The notes under the pieces: generated by a model
What the model was told of the DNA's origin: nothing
What the model saw: the letters and a program-made list of their open reading frames with translations, nothing else
The model's database searches: none
NCBI RefSeq assembly: GCF_031877795.1
Contig: NC_133931.1
Coordinates: forward strand, 26,782,264 to 26,846,263
DNA length: 64,000 bases
Source: Strix aluco
Lineage: Eukaryota > Chordata > Aves > Strigiformes > Strigidae
Reading direction: 5' to 3'
Shown here: piece after piece, positions 26,817 to 38,400 of the stretch
How the letters are laid out: every line of letters begins with the position of its first letter
Position numbering within the stretch: position 1 is the stretch's first letter
Position numbers and translations under genes: made by a program

Positions 26817-27654
26817 CAAGAATTATGCTGCATCTCTTTTTTGATCTTCCCATTTTATCAGTCTCTTAAATTCTTTTTTAATCCTGACTGTCCTATGCAC
26901 AGAGGGGTGGATAAGAGCCTCTCAAGAGCCCACACAACCCTTATGTTGCCATTTTCTCCTGAATAGCACCACTGCTACCTCTGTGTGCTGGGATATCTTT
27001 CCAAAGCACCTAACTGTTTCTGCCTGAAGGAAAACCAACTACTACTAGAGTGTTAAGCCTTTCCAATGATCAGGTCCCTGGTGACCTCAGCCCTTGCACA
27101 CTACTGCGTTTTGGGCAATGATGGGCAATTTTGAAGGAAGTGGTTCCACCATTTTACGGTTTAAAAGGAGCATCACCCTCTCCCTGGTGCTGGCACAGTT
27201 ATTTATGCAGTCATGGACTTCAGCTGGGCAAACAGTAGGGGTTAAAGCTAACCTGGTCAAAAAATAGTTGATTAGTTTTTAGCCAGATCAGTCCTTGACA
27301 TGATCAATGTATGGACATAGGCTAGGGTGGGCTGAGAAGGCGGGAACAAGCAACGTGAAGCAGAGTAGAGCAAGAATCCTTTCACCAGGAATACTGTCAA
27401 ATTAAATTATTCTCCCATGGAATCTTACTGCTGGTATGTTGTTGAGTTAGAGCTGGTAAACTAAAAAACAACATAGCCTGAATCTTGCAAAAAGTTTGCT
27501 TCCTGAGCATCTCTAACACACAGAAATGAAAAGTAGCACTGAAAAGTGTTTGTCACGCAAATCTGACTTCTCAAGTGGCTGTTTCAGTGTAAAATGTTTA
27601 TATAATATAGACCAAAAAGCAATCAACTATATTAGCCACTGGTTTATCTGGCCT

Positions 27655-27715
27655 TAATCTTGATCCTGGAATCATAACTCATACCAATAATCCCACTGAA
27701 TGAAATAAGATTCTT
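27655..27715. repeat. Ancient palindromic amniote repeat fragment
   Basis: The order of short motifs (TGATCCTGGAATCATAACTC, then CCAATAATCCCACTGAATG) matches the repeat family with TAATCCCATTGAATTC cores known to me from turtles, crocodilians and birds. It is diverged and has no internal boundary I can fix. Confidence 0.35.
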
Positions 27716-28024
27716 AACATGATTAAAACCTGCTTCCTTAAGTAAAAATTTCTAGGGTTAAGCCCCTTATTTGTAGTAAGTTGTTTCGGGATGAGCCATG
27801 AACATGAGAAATCTTCATTTTAAATCAGCATTAAACTATCGTGTTAATATACGAGAGAGAGAGATATTAAATTATTTGGCCTCCTACCCTTATTCATAAA
27901 TGTGAATTTATGAAAATATATTAAAAGGAGCAGCATTTGCAATTTCATCTCCTCTCCAATTAATTTACTTAAAACTAACATGTATGGTGAGAGTCAATTT
28001 TGTGGAGAAAAAATACATTACAGA

Positions 28025-28142
28025 ATGAGGGCCAGAATCTATAGATGTAATTCATGTGAATAGTCTTGCTTGTGTGAATAGTCCCATTGGTTTCAATGGA
28101 CTATTCACACCAGTTCAATGGGATTATTCACATACATAATAC
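28025..28142. repeat. Ancient palindromic repeat with foldback
   Basis: Left arm 28,074-28,089 (GTGAATAGTCCCATTG) and right arm 28,094-28,108 (CAATGGACTATTCAC) are reverse complements apart from a one-base bulge, with a 4-base loop. A third, related arm follows directly (TTCAATGGGATTATTCACAT). The start GGGCCAGAATCTATAG matches the usual edge of the same repeat family. It is the best preserved copy in the window. Confidence 0.6.
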
Positions 28143-31059
28143 CCTATGGTATTTTGGATGAAAGGCACTATATAAATGTAAACTATTATAAAAATATTAA
28201 TAATATGCATTTTTAGTTACAGCAAAATATGCGTTTATCCTGGTAGTCATTATAGCCGATAAGGTAAATCATGCTTGAACTAAGAAACTCCTACTACACA
28301 TCCAAAACACTTATTTAACTGTGCTACTAATAAGTAGGTTTTTTGTAAAAATACAAATACACATTTACATGAATGGAAATACAACATGTATTTATGAAAA
28401 AGCTTTTGAGAGCTTTCAGGTAAATACTATGTATGTTTTCTTACTCCATCAAGGCAATTTTTTTCTTTTTTCTTTTTTAGAATAAACAAAATACAAAGGT
28501 CCAAATTCATCTCTGCAGTAGTTCTATTGACTTCAGTCAGGTTTTACCAAAACCAGGAAGGCAATTTCACACAAAGAGTATCACAAAAAACTCTACTGCC
28601 AACCATTCAAAGGGCCAATTTGAAACGTGTTGTGTACAAGCAGTCCCTGCAAACCAGCATGGAACCCTTCAGCAGCTTGAGGAGTTGAATTGCGCATTAG
28701 GCAATATTCATGTTTCTAATGCCAAAACTAGAAATCCATAGTTATCATAGATCCACAGAAATTCATAGATATCATTCATAGATTGCAGTAATAATAATAA
28801 TTAGAGAAAAATTGACAGACAAGTTACATCTGAAGAACCTTTCCTCAGTAAAATAGTGTATTAAAAAAACTCTGTGGGGGCACATCCACAGCCACTGTGA
28901 CTCTGCGGTCTTCAATTCAAAGTCAGCCAACTCCTGAAGAATAAAAAAGGGGAGAGAAAGCATGCTAGTGATGTACAGTTTTGTGCCTCCCAAAGCAATA
29001 GCTGTGCAGCGAATTAACATCACATAGTCTATGAAATCAGTCACTGTCAGGGAAACAGTCTGCTAATTTATTAGTTTGTCATTACTCTATTTTCTTATTT
29101 ATTTATTTCTTACCAGTTCTTCAGGATGTCCAGTAATGCAGTGAGTATAATGCAAATCCTAGTGGTGTCCCTTTGGGTTACGAGGCAGGCCTTTTTAGGT
29201 AACCAGCATAACAACCTACCATAATGAAATCCTATGTTTGTGCTAGATGGGGCAGCTCCTCAGCCCTTCCACTCCCTCCTCCCACTTCTTGCTCATTTTG
29301 CATAGGAGGGAAAACTGGTAAAGAGATGATGGGTCTGGATCTTCAAACCTGTCCTCCAGGCAGAGCCGTGCACTGTTACTTCCATTGGTGAGTGCTTAGA
29401 CTCAGCACCTCTACCAGTGTATTTCATTGACTTCATCGATTCATTTAATGTCCCTCTGTGTTGTGATTTGACCAATGTGACTTTACAAAGACAAGAAAAG
29501 AGAGGACATGACGGGTAGGTCTACATTACCATACATCAGTATGGCACAAAGAAGGAAGGACAAAGAAGGTTTGGTTTGCTGGGGCCTTGTATGGCTCCAT
29601 TACTGGAAGTCCACATTATTTATGACTTCAATGGCAAGGAGGTTTGGACAAGGTACCAGTCCCAGGCACACACCACGTCTGCACAAAGGACAAACTGGTG
29701 GAGAATCCTGCAGCCACACTGTAGGTGAACCACCCAGATGGTGTCTCAGTGTGTGTCTTCAACTTTGCTTCCAGTAAGAGGGAAAATTCAAGTATAATGG
29801 TGTGTCTGAATGCATGCTGCATTACTCCATGTATAGGCAAAAAGCAAATTTGCACCCAAAAGAAACCCTCCTATTCAATATACTGACACAGCCAATGGAG
29901 GCTTTAACCTTCTTCCTTCTCTTCCCTACTCCCAGTGCTTGTGCTGGCATGGTCAAGGCACCAGATGATTTTCACAAGTTGTGCTGCTCTACTTCTTTCT
30001 TAAATCCTTCATCCCATGCATCAGACTTGAGAAGACAGAGAGAAGCCATGCACAATGTTGAGAAAAGCAGAAGCTTCTCCCTGAGAGAAGCCTGCCATAT
30101 AGCCCAGTCCCTGTCACATACCTCTCTACATTTTTCAGTTATTTATTTTCCAAATTCATTCAAACTATGCTGGGCTTTCTAAACTGAATAGTAAATGTTG
30201 ACTTGAGTCAGAACTACACTGGAATAACTTCAGTCACACTTGAACCAGAAGCATGCTGATTCATATCCCTCAATCTATCTTCTTTTCTTGGCTTGCCTTT
30301 GCTTTCTCCTTCCTCGGGTGAAGCTCTTCATTTCATCTCTACATGTTTTCTTCCACTTTTTCATCTCATCTCTTCATCTCAGAAAAAAAAATGCTAATAA
30401 GTATTCCACAGCAAAATTTACTAGTCCCTGGGACTCTTCTTTCTTCCCCTTCCCCATTTTGCAGTGTGGTCAGGTGACTGATTAACTGAAAAGAACAAAG
30501 TTACAAGAGGGCCAAAAATGAATGGAGATGACAACAAAGAGCTGTGCAGTCCAGAGAAGAGAAAGCAGATTTAATCTAATGGTCTGGATCTCATGCAGTT
30601 TCAGCCCTGGGCTTAGTGATTGGGGAAAGACAGCTGGATGCCTGAGCCCCATCAGGCCATGGGAAGATATGAGAGGTTAAAAAGGAACTGTGTTTTGTAC
30701 TGTCAGACTCAACTCAAAGTCTGGGCAGGCTTCAGTCTCTCAGAAAGATCAGGCAGACCCATTCCAGTGGTTTCAAAAGGACCCATGAAAGTCTGCTATT
30801 TTCATCAGCATCATACAAAGACTGGTATGTTCATCATCTTTAGTGACTCTTTGCACAGGACTTAGTGCCTTATATCTGAAAGAAAAGTAATAAGCAGGTG
30901 GTAAGGAAAAAAAGATAAAAACCACCATTGTTTAGTCACTTCTTAAGCTGAAGGTTCCTTTGGGTCAGGCATGTTTAATAGGTACTAATGAACCTGTCTT
31001 ACATAAAAGTCTAATCTCTTTTTGGAAAAAAATCCAGAAAACACTTTTTATCTCCACAG

Positions 31060-31260
31060 TTTTCTAGCAATGAGTTCCACAGTTCAAATATGTTTGTTTT
31101 TTTTAAATCTGCTGCCTGATATCCCCTGAGCCCCCTCAAGATAGTGACTTGAGTCACTTTTACTCTCTGCTTTTGTTTAATCTCATCTTGCTCCTTCCTC
31201 TCACTATAAACCCAAATATTTTTCCCATCTTAAAAAAGACTGGTCTTCAACTGCCACCCC
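31060..31260 (-). mobile_element. Ancient CR1/L2-like LINE fragment, antisense
   Basis: On the plus strand the run AGCAATGAGTTCCACAG, then TTTAAATCTGCTGCCTGAT, matches the antisense of an old amniote LINE 3' region as I remember it. The rest is only loosely alignable. The same motif (TTTAAACCTGCTGCCTGAT) recurs at 42,543, at the edge of the better preserved copy there. Boundaries are approximate. Confidence 0.5.
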
Positions 31261-34200
31261 ATTTCTTTCTTGTTTCTTCCATTTAAAAAATATAGAGATT
31301 TTTCTGTTCAAAAATTATCTGCATCCTCTTCAACCTGACTTCCACACCACTAAGGCTGGCAAATTGCACTTGAGTCTCCCACGAGGCTATTCTGACCACT
31401 AGGGCACTGTATAAAACAAAAGCAGTGGCAGTAATTCCTCTTCCAGATGTGTTTTCTGTGGGTACAGCACATTTTCACAAAGTTGCACCTTTTTATTCTC
31501 TGTACAGCCAGCCTAGAATTCTCCTTTTCTGTGAAACCTACAGCAAACAATACTGACACTGCTGCTTGTTTTAATGTTCCCTTTAACTTCCTTACATCCA
31601 TCTGCCATATCTTCTTTTATCCTCTGAAACTTACTGAAACATGTCTTTTTGTCCTGTGGTTGTGCCTCTCCCTGTACACAGAACTCTGTTGTGCAGCTGA
31701 GATTCCCAGATGCTACCAAGCTGCAAGAAGTACTAATAACTCCACACCCTGCACCCATTTCTTTGAATGAGGAACATGTACAGATTTCCTCTTCACATGC
31801 CATGTGAATAAAATTTTGTCACAGGTAGAATGACACACTTCAAAGAACCCCAGGTACCTTTTTGGTAGGATGCTAGGTATAAATGTCAGCATTTTATCCC
31901 ATTCAATCACTCGTTTTTACAATATTTTAGCATGCTGTTCATGAAAGGGATTAAGCTGATTTTTTTTTTTTTCCCCTCTAATAGTTTTGGTGAGACCTAA
32001 ACCCATTTTTCATTCTTGCCGCAAGTTAAAGGCATGGTCATTGTGACTGCTTGACTGTGGTTACCACCAAACGAGACTGAATTAGCAGATGCTGAGGTGC
32101 TCGCCATTCAGCTACTTGTTACACCCTCCATCACAGAACTGTTGTCCCTTACCATGTGCCATTTCTACTCCAGTGTGACTGAAGAGAAATAAGGGTGCTT
32201 AAGACAACAGTGGGTCTCCAGTCCTTCAGCAACACTTTTCCCCTGTTTTGTGGGCAAATATCTTAGTCTTTAGAATGTCTCAGTTTCATTTTTCTGTCTG
32301 ATGCCTAGTTTAGAGACAAAGAGGTATCTGCCTATCTATCCATGTCAGTTGTGATTGTGACAGGCCTTTCTACTTGTAATGCCTTTTTTAGTTTTATATG
32401 AATTTGAGAAAGATCCAAGCACACCAGCAAAGATCAGCTTTTCCCCCAAACATAGAAATAAGTTTTATAAACTATTAAGTATTCAAATCATATTATTTAC
32501 ACACACAAAATGAAAGGTACATATTAATCTCTGAAGTTCAAATTTTACCTAAGCACAGAATGAGAGTAATAAAATTATACACTTAATAAATTGGGGAAAA
32601 AAAAGACAAATGCAGGTGAGTGTGTGGGCACTTTTGACACCAAAAGGAGAAAAAAACTACGAAAACTGACCCTGATCCTGCAGACATTGATTTGAGTAAC
32701 TTAGGTCCTCTGTGCAGGGATTTGTTTCAGCATCTGAAGTTCTGAAACCAGAAACATGTGAATTTTCAGCTGATTCTTTCCCTTTAAGAAGCCACCATAA
32801 CTGAGTCATGAAAACTTTTTAATCTCTGCAAAAATGTGCTTGTAAGTAGAGTAATACCATAAACATAGATGAATGCTTGTTCATGCTGGACCTTTAGTAA
32901 TAGACTTGCAAGTCACTGTCAGATGATTTGTTTCCATAAGATGCCTCATTTTTCTTACATAATTTAGGCAGCTCAAGGCATGAGTGTTATCTTGACCTAA
33001 AAGGAAAAAAAAAATCTCCATATACAGTTTTGACTTATTCTGGCAAAACTCCCCCATGAAAGAACTGATGTGCTTCAAACGCCCCACTAATGGTACAGTA
33101 AATTACATTTTCTCATTTGGAACATTGTAATAGATTTCTCTACAGAGTGATTTATCATGCAACAATTAGGAACCCTAGGGAATTAGATGACCATTTTAAA
33201 TTTTATCAGCTTGTTTCAATAAACTGTTAATGTGACCCTAATGTTTGGGAAGCACTTTAATATAATCAGATTTCAGTTGTTCAATCTACTGACATTAATG
33301 GCTACCTCATTAATCATAGGATTCTCACTGAGACCTCAGAGGCTATGCTAAGTTCAGTGGACCAGTTCTTACAATAATAAAAACAACAGGCAATTTTCAA
33401 CAGGGAAAAATTCTCACTTTAACTGAAAAACATTGGTTTTTGTTATCCTCCAGGAGTTGACAAGGTCATTTAATAATCCCCAAAAGCTTAGAAAAACAAC
33501 ATTTTTGTGTAGTTTAGCTTTATTCCTAAATTGGTCAATTAAAAATGATACAGTCATAAGAACTGTAATCTTGTGCTGTAAGCAAACAGTGGCAGCCTAA
33601 GATGTAAAATATGGGAGGAAGAATATGTAATAGCCTATGTACAATTGGGTGTTATGGTTCAGAATATCTACCCCATATACCCAGGGACAGTGATGTTTCC
33701 TCTCTGAAAACACTTGTATTCTACGGTGGTGGATCTCACCTTATTTAATACAGCACTAATTACTAGTAAAGCTTACCAATCTGTAAGGCATTACAAGAAT
33801 TCTGCAGTGGCTTCCCTGCCATCACCATCAAAATATCTTCTTGTCCTGAGGAGTTTAATGGAAGACCATATGAATAATACCATAGGCTTTGTAGCAGATA
33901 GGGTGTTAAAATTTGTGTCTCAAGATCTAGGGAAGTTCTTATGACTGTTCTTATAAAGGCCTTGACCTTAGGTGTCCTTATGGAATATGTTAGGAAACAC
34001 ACAGTCATATTTCAGTGCAAACCTTGAAGAAGTCTAGGCATAGTTTTCAGGAAAGTTGAGTTCTTTGCATGAACAGATAAACAACACTTCAGAAAGTTAG
34101 TAAGAAGAAAGGTGTGGGCAGGGGAGGTGAGGAGATATTAAAACAATTTCTGAGAAATTAAAACAGCAGCAAAACTACTAGTATCATAAAAAGCTGTAAA

Positions 34201-34984
34201 CTGAATTCAGCAGAAGGAGCTTTTCTCTTCTAGTTGCACAAGTTGGTTCAGCAGCTGAAGACCTGCTTGTCAGTCTTTGATGGACAGCAGAACAGTGGAA
34301 ACTTCTATTGCCTCCAAAAGAAAGCACTTTTGCTAATAAAGTATCTTCTCAAAATGAGGGAACCAATAATTGCTCATAGCTCTAACACACAGTGTGAGAA
34401 TGCCAAATAGCAATAAGCACTGAAACAGTTAAGTTTAAAAGTTGATTTTAATAGGTCTTCATTTCTTTATTGATAATGCAATCTAACTTAGGTATATATA
34501 ATTGATAAGTTATTCACCTGACAGTCAATACAGTTAATGTGTACTTAGTTTATTTGCTGAGTTAATCTGCCCGAAACAGGAAAATGGTAGCAAGCCAAAG
34601 AGGATATGTACGGTATTGACATATTTATCCAATAGGTTGCTGAAGCTTCAATAAAATTAGGTTTACCAAGTTAGAGAGTCAGTTCTTTAAGACATTAGCT
34701 GGGATCATGCATTGTGATTCCTATTTTATTTAGTAATGAAGATAACAAAGATCACTAAATTAAGTCTATTTTTCTAGTACATTTAAAATACAAAAAGATT
34801 ACTTTGATCTTATGAGATAGATGTGTTCAGAGGAGGAAATGTTAGCAATATTTTGGATAGACTGGAAGTCAGCAACATAAAGCCACATAGCAGAGGTAAC
34901 TGTTTTACATAGCACCCAAGAAAGAGATGTAGCATTCCCAGGTGTTTTTTCAAGGTCAGTCAAAAAAAGTAAGCAACAGAAAAG

Positions 34985-35155
34985 ACCCCTGGATCACTAA
35001 GTCTACATCCTGGTTATCACAAGCACCATACCAGGCACTCTCCTTAATGTCTGTCTTAAAAAGGGTTGGATTTCATGCTACAAATACTTCCATTGAAATC
35101 TATTCCAGTCCTTCTGCTTTCAAATGGTTAGAAATCTTCTTAATAATCAAATAAA
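34985..35155 (-). mobile_element. Ancient CR1 3' fragment, antisense
   Basis: Plus-strand phrases such as GTCTTAAAAAGGGTTGGATTT, ATTCCAGTCCTTCTGC and GGTTAGAAATCTTCTTAATA follow the order of the antisense 3' part of old reptile and bird CR1 elements. It is strongly diverged, with no terminal repeat visible. Confidence 0.45.
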
Positions 35156-35184
35156 AATGATCCATCGTGAGTTTTGTCATTCTA

Positions 35185-35440
35185 TTACTCTTTTATAAAA
35201 GTATTACCATACTCTGTTATTTGACTAGTATTATCATCTAGCTTAAATATTTTCCTACCAGGCACTCCCATTCCCTTGGCATATATCCCACCAAACTCCA
35301 AGTCTTCTAATTCGCTGCCATACAAAATATTTCTTATTTGCTTGAGTATCCAAAGCTTTTCATTGTCTGTCTCAGATTCATCTAATTCTTCTGGAATATG
35401 ACTGATGTGTCTTGCAGAAGTGGTCTCATCAGACGAGAAC
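35185..35440 (-). CDS. Candidate terminal coding exon, unidentified gene
   Basis: Read on the minus strand, a pyrimidine-rich stretch ending ..CCCCAATATTAG at 35,441-35,442 could be a splice acceptor. From there an 85-codon frame runs to a TAA at 35,185. The translation is acidic and hydrophilic (for example IPEELDESETDNEK, LEDLEFGG), of ordinary complexity and without a domain I recognise. The exon would start with one base that completes a codon, which is compatible with the splice phase of the candidate exon at 51,692-51,856. No AATAAA stands close behind the stop, and an old CR1 relic follows. An open frame of this size can arise by chance in 64 kb, so this is weak. Confidence 0.22.
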
Positions 35441-38400
35441 CTAATATTGGGGTGCAGAGAGCTATGACAAACACATAATGGAGCAGTGGAGTTATAATTA
35501 GTATAGAACAAAGGATCCTGCTATTAAAAGACTGAGAGCTGCTGTTCTGAACTAGCCAGATGCACATATGTGTGGCTATAGCAGAAACTGTATGAGGACA
35601 GCAACTAAAGAAAGTAAATTTACATGGTAAGCTATAGTATGACAAGTTCTCAGAAGTTTATCTTCTAGTTCTGTTTAGAATTTTACTTATAAAAAAAATC
35701 CTATTAAAAATACCCTGATATAATTTAAAAGGCCCAATTTGAGGGAGTCAGGGTTAGCAAAAGGGCAGAAGTACTGCAGTATTTGCAGTTAGCTACCATT
35801 GGAAGCTAACTAAAAAGCTTGAAAGGTTCGTAATACAGGACCTCTCTATAATATGCAAGTGCAGGAACAAAAGGGAGGGAAAGAGTTTCATGGAGGTGCC
35901 TGAGGTGGGGAAAAAAAACTAGCAGAGAACGTAGTACAACTGGGGGCACAGGAGATCAGAAAGAAGATACAGGAAAATGAACAGCACTACAAGATTTGGA
36001 GAGACTGAGCCATTTTAATTTTGACTAAAATCATTAAAAAAAATTAAAGCCATAACCTGTTAGTGATTATATATGTGGCCTTGGCTGACAGTCCAGTGCA
36101 GGAGTTACCTGATGTATGGCTTCAGTGTGAAATGTGACATTTTTAGTACATGTTATCAGCAGTGATCCATCACAGCATAATATGTAAGATTACCCACCGG
36201 AACCCAGTCTTTTTGCTTCAGGTGATTTTATTTATAGTTTGTGCAGACACAGATGAGGCAGTGAATCTAGGCTATCATAGGAAGAGTCGAACAAATGAAG
36301 TACCTTCCTTCTGGATCATGCTTTGAGACAGAGAGGGAACTGTCAGTTGAGCATCTGACGTTGAAAAGCTAAGGCAGGCTTTAAAGGGACACTTAACTCC
36401 AGGACACAGGTCTGGCTGTTTGCTCTGGGTTTTGAGAGGGAGGGAGAATGGTAAGGGTTGGTGTTTCAAGGGAGGATGGAGTTGTTTGGATTTCATTTAT
36501 TTTGCTCTTTCTGATTGCAGTTTGGGAAGGAATGGCTTTGAACTCTTAATTGCATATTTTGTTTTTATCAGAGCACAGACCCATCCTGTCCTTTCTCAAT
36601 TCCCCCCTCCCTTTTCTCCTGCAGTCTTCACTTTACTGCTTTCTTCCTTCTCTCTTTCCTTTCATCTTCCACCCTGACAATAAACAGTCTGGAGCTGAAT
36701 CGAGAGAGCAGAAATGGCTCCGACTTCCTCCCCACCCAATAAGAATCCCAATAAAACTTTAAAATGTCATCCAGATCTTAGCCGTGTGGTATAGGGTCTA
36801 TCTCTAGTGAAGAAGAAAGCAACACAGCATGATTAGTCAAGGAGGAGGATTTTACTTGAATAATCTTCCACACTAAAGAAGGTGCACCCACGTAAGCAGG
36901 AATGTTTTTGTATGAGGAAATGAGCACTAGGAATGGAAGAAGCAACAGCTTGGGAAGAGCCTGTGCAGAAAGGATGATGAAGATGCTAAGGATTAAGAGC
37001 CTGGCTGCCTCTTGATGCACCAGGTATTTATGTTAGTAATTCTCATTAGGTTTAATGTGAATAACAGTCACAAATCCCCTGGGGACTGAGGGAAGAACAG
37101 ATTCCCTAATGTTTCCATGAGGAATACTTTGAAACATTCATAAACCATTCATATTTGATGGAAAGGAAAACCTACTTTAATAAAACATGTTTACCACTAT
37201 TATACAATCAGCAGTTGGTATTTTATCTACCTGAGTATCATGTATAACATACTGGCATTGCCAGTATATATTATAAGGCTAAGATCACTTTACTTCATAT
37301 TATTGGTTTGTTTATCTAACATCAACAGTTCATTCTACTGTAACCCCAAAATGGAGTATTTCAACTAAGTAAGTCAGAATAAACACAAGTTTACAGAACA
37401 GTTTCTTTTCTTCTTTCTCTAAGACCCTATTTCTGAATGTGGCTTCAAAGGCAGACATCTGTACCACAAAACTGCTGAATTTGAAGCAATTGTTACTTAA
37501 GGTTTATTTTATTGCCTTAAAGAAGGTCACAGTTGGGTTGGGATCCCTTATTCCAGGCACTGAAAAAATGCAGCAGACTTTCAGAGGGGTAGTTTGTTGA
37601 CTAAAAAGGGGTGTCACGAGACACCTGACGCACCCTCGGGTATTTCACCTGTCTGCTTCAGAGGCCAGAATGTACTGCAGGCTCTGTGCCTTACATGCCA
37701 GTCCTGTGGGGAGGCTCTTAATACACCACGGCACACAAAATGGCATTAGATGCCTATATTCAGGCAACTTAATGCCATCTTTAAAACGTCTGCTGCTTCC
37801 AGAATACACCCAGGGATGTTTTGCTTGTGACTGCACACCCTTAATGTCCTTTGACTACAGAATGGCACAGGACATTCATAAAACAAGACACAGAGCTACT
37901 GAAAATACTCAGGGTTTTGTATACACTGGCACTGAAATAGATACAAACAATTTAGAGGACAGCAAGAAAAGCAAGATTTTCTCCATAAAAACCTTTCTCT
38001 GTCCTGGCGTAATTGTCTTCATATAATAAGAATATTCCAAGTCAAACTAATGAGTATCTAATGTTGATGAAATTTTACTTATCATAAGTTATTTTTAATT
38101 CATGTACACACATTTTAGAAATCAAGGATAAAATCTAGGTAAGTACAGGTATGTGATCTCCTGTGTTTTATATACCTTTTAACGGTTGCTGGCATTTCAA
38201 GCATTGTGAAACTAAGAGTAGTACACACTTAAAACTCACATATCACGAGTAAAATCTGCCACACTTCTTGAGGAAATGTTAAAATGTTCAACATCCGTGT
38301 TCTCAACAAGTAAATAACACATTATAGGGCTACATTATGACCAGATTATATCTATTAGTTACTGCTGTGCACCATGTAAATCTCCAGATTCCCCTGGGAA

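Larger units (their letters stand above)
26817..34984. other. Unique DNA with old repeat relics, no gene seen
   Basis: About 8.2 kb of mostly AT-rich sequence with no convincing coding exon. It holds several fragments of the palindromic repeat family (27.66, 28.05, 28.51, 30.2 and 32.67 kb) and one ancient LINE tail at about 31.06-31.26 kb. Confidence 0.4.

Noticed and set aside
26050..26844. 264-codon plus-strand open frame
   Set aside because: It lies almost wholly inside the solo LTR, antisense to it, and its repetitive Leu/His-rich translation follows the LTR's internal repeats.
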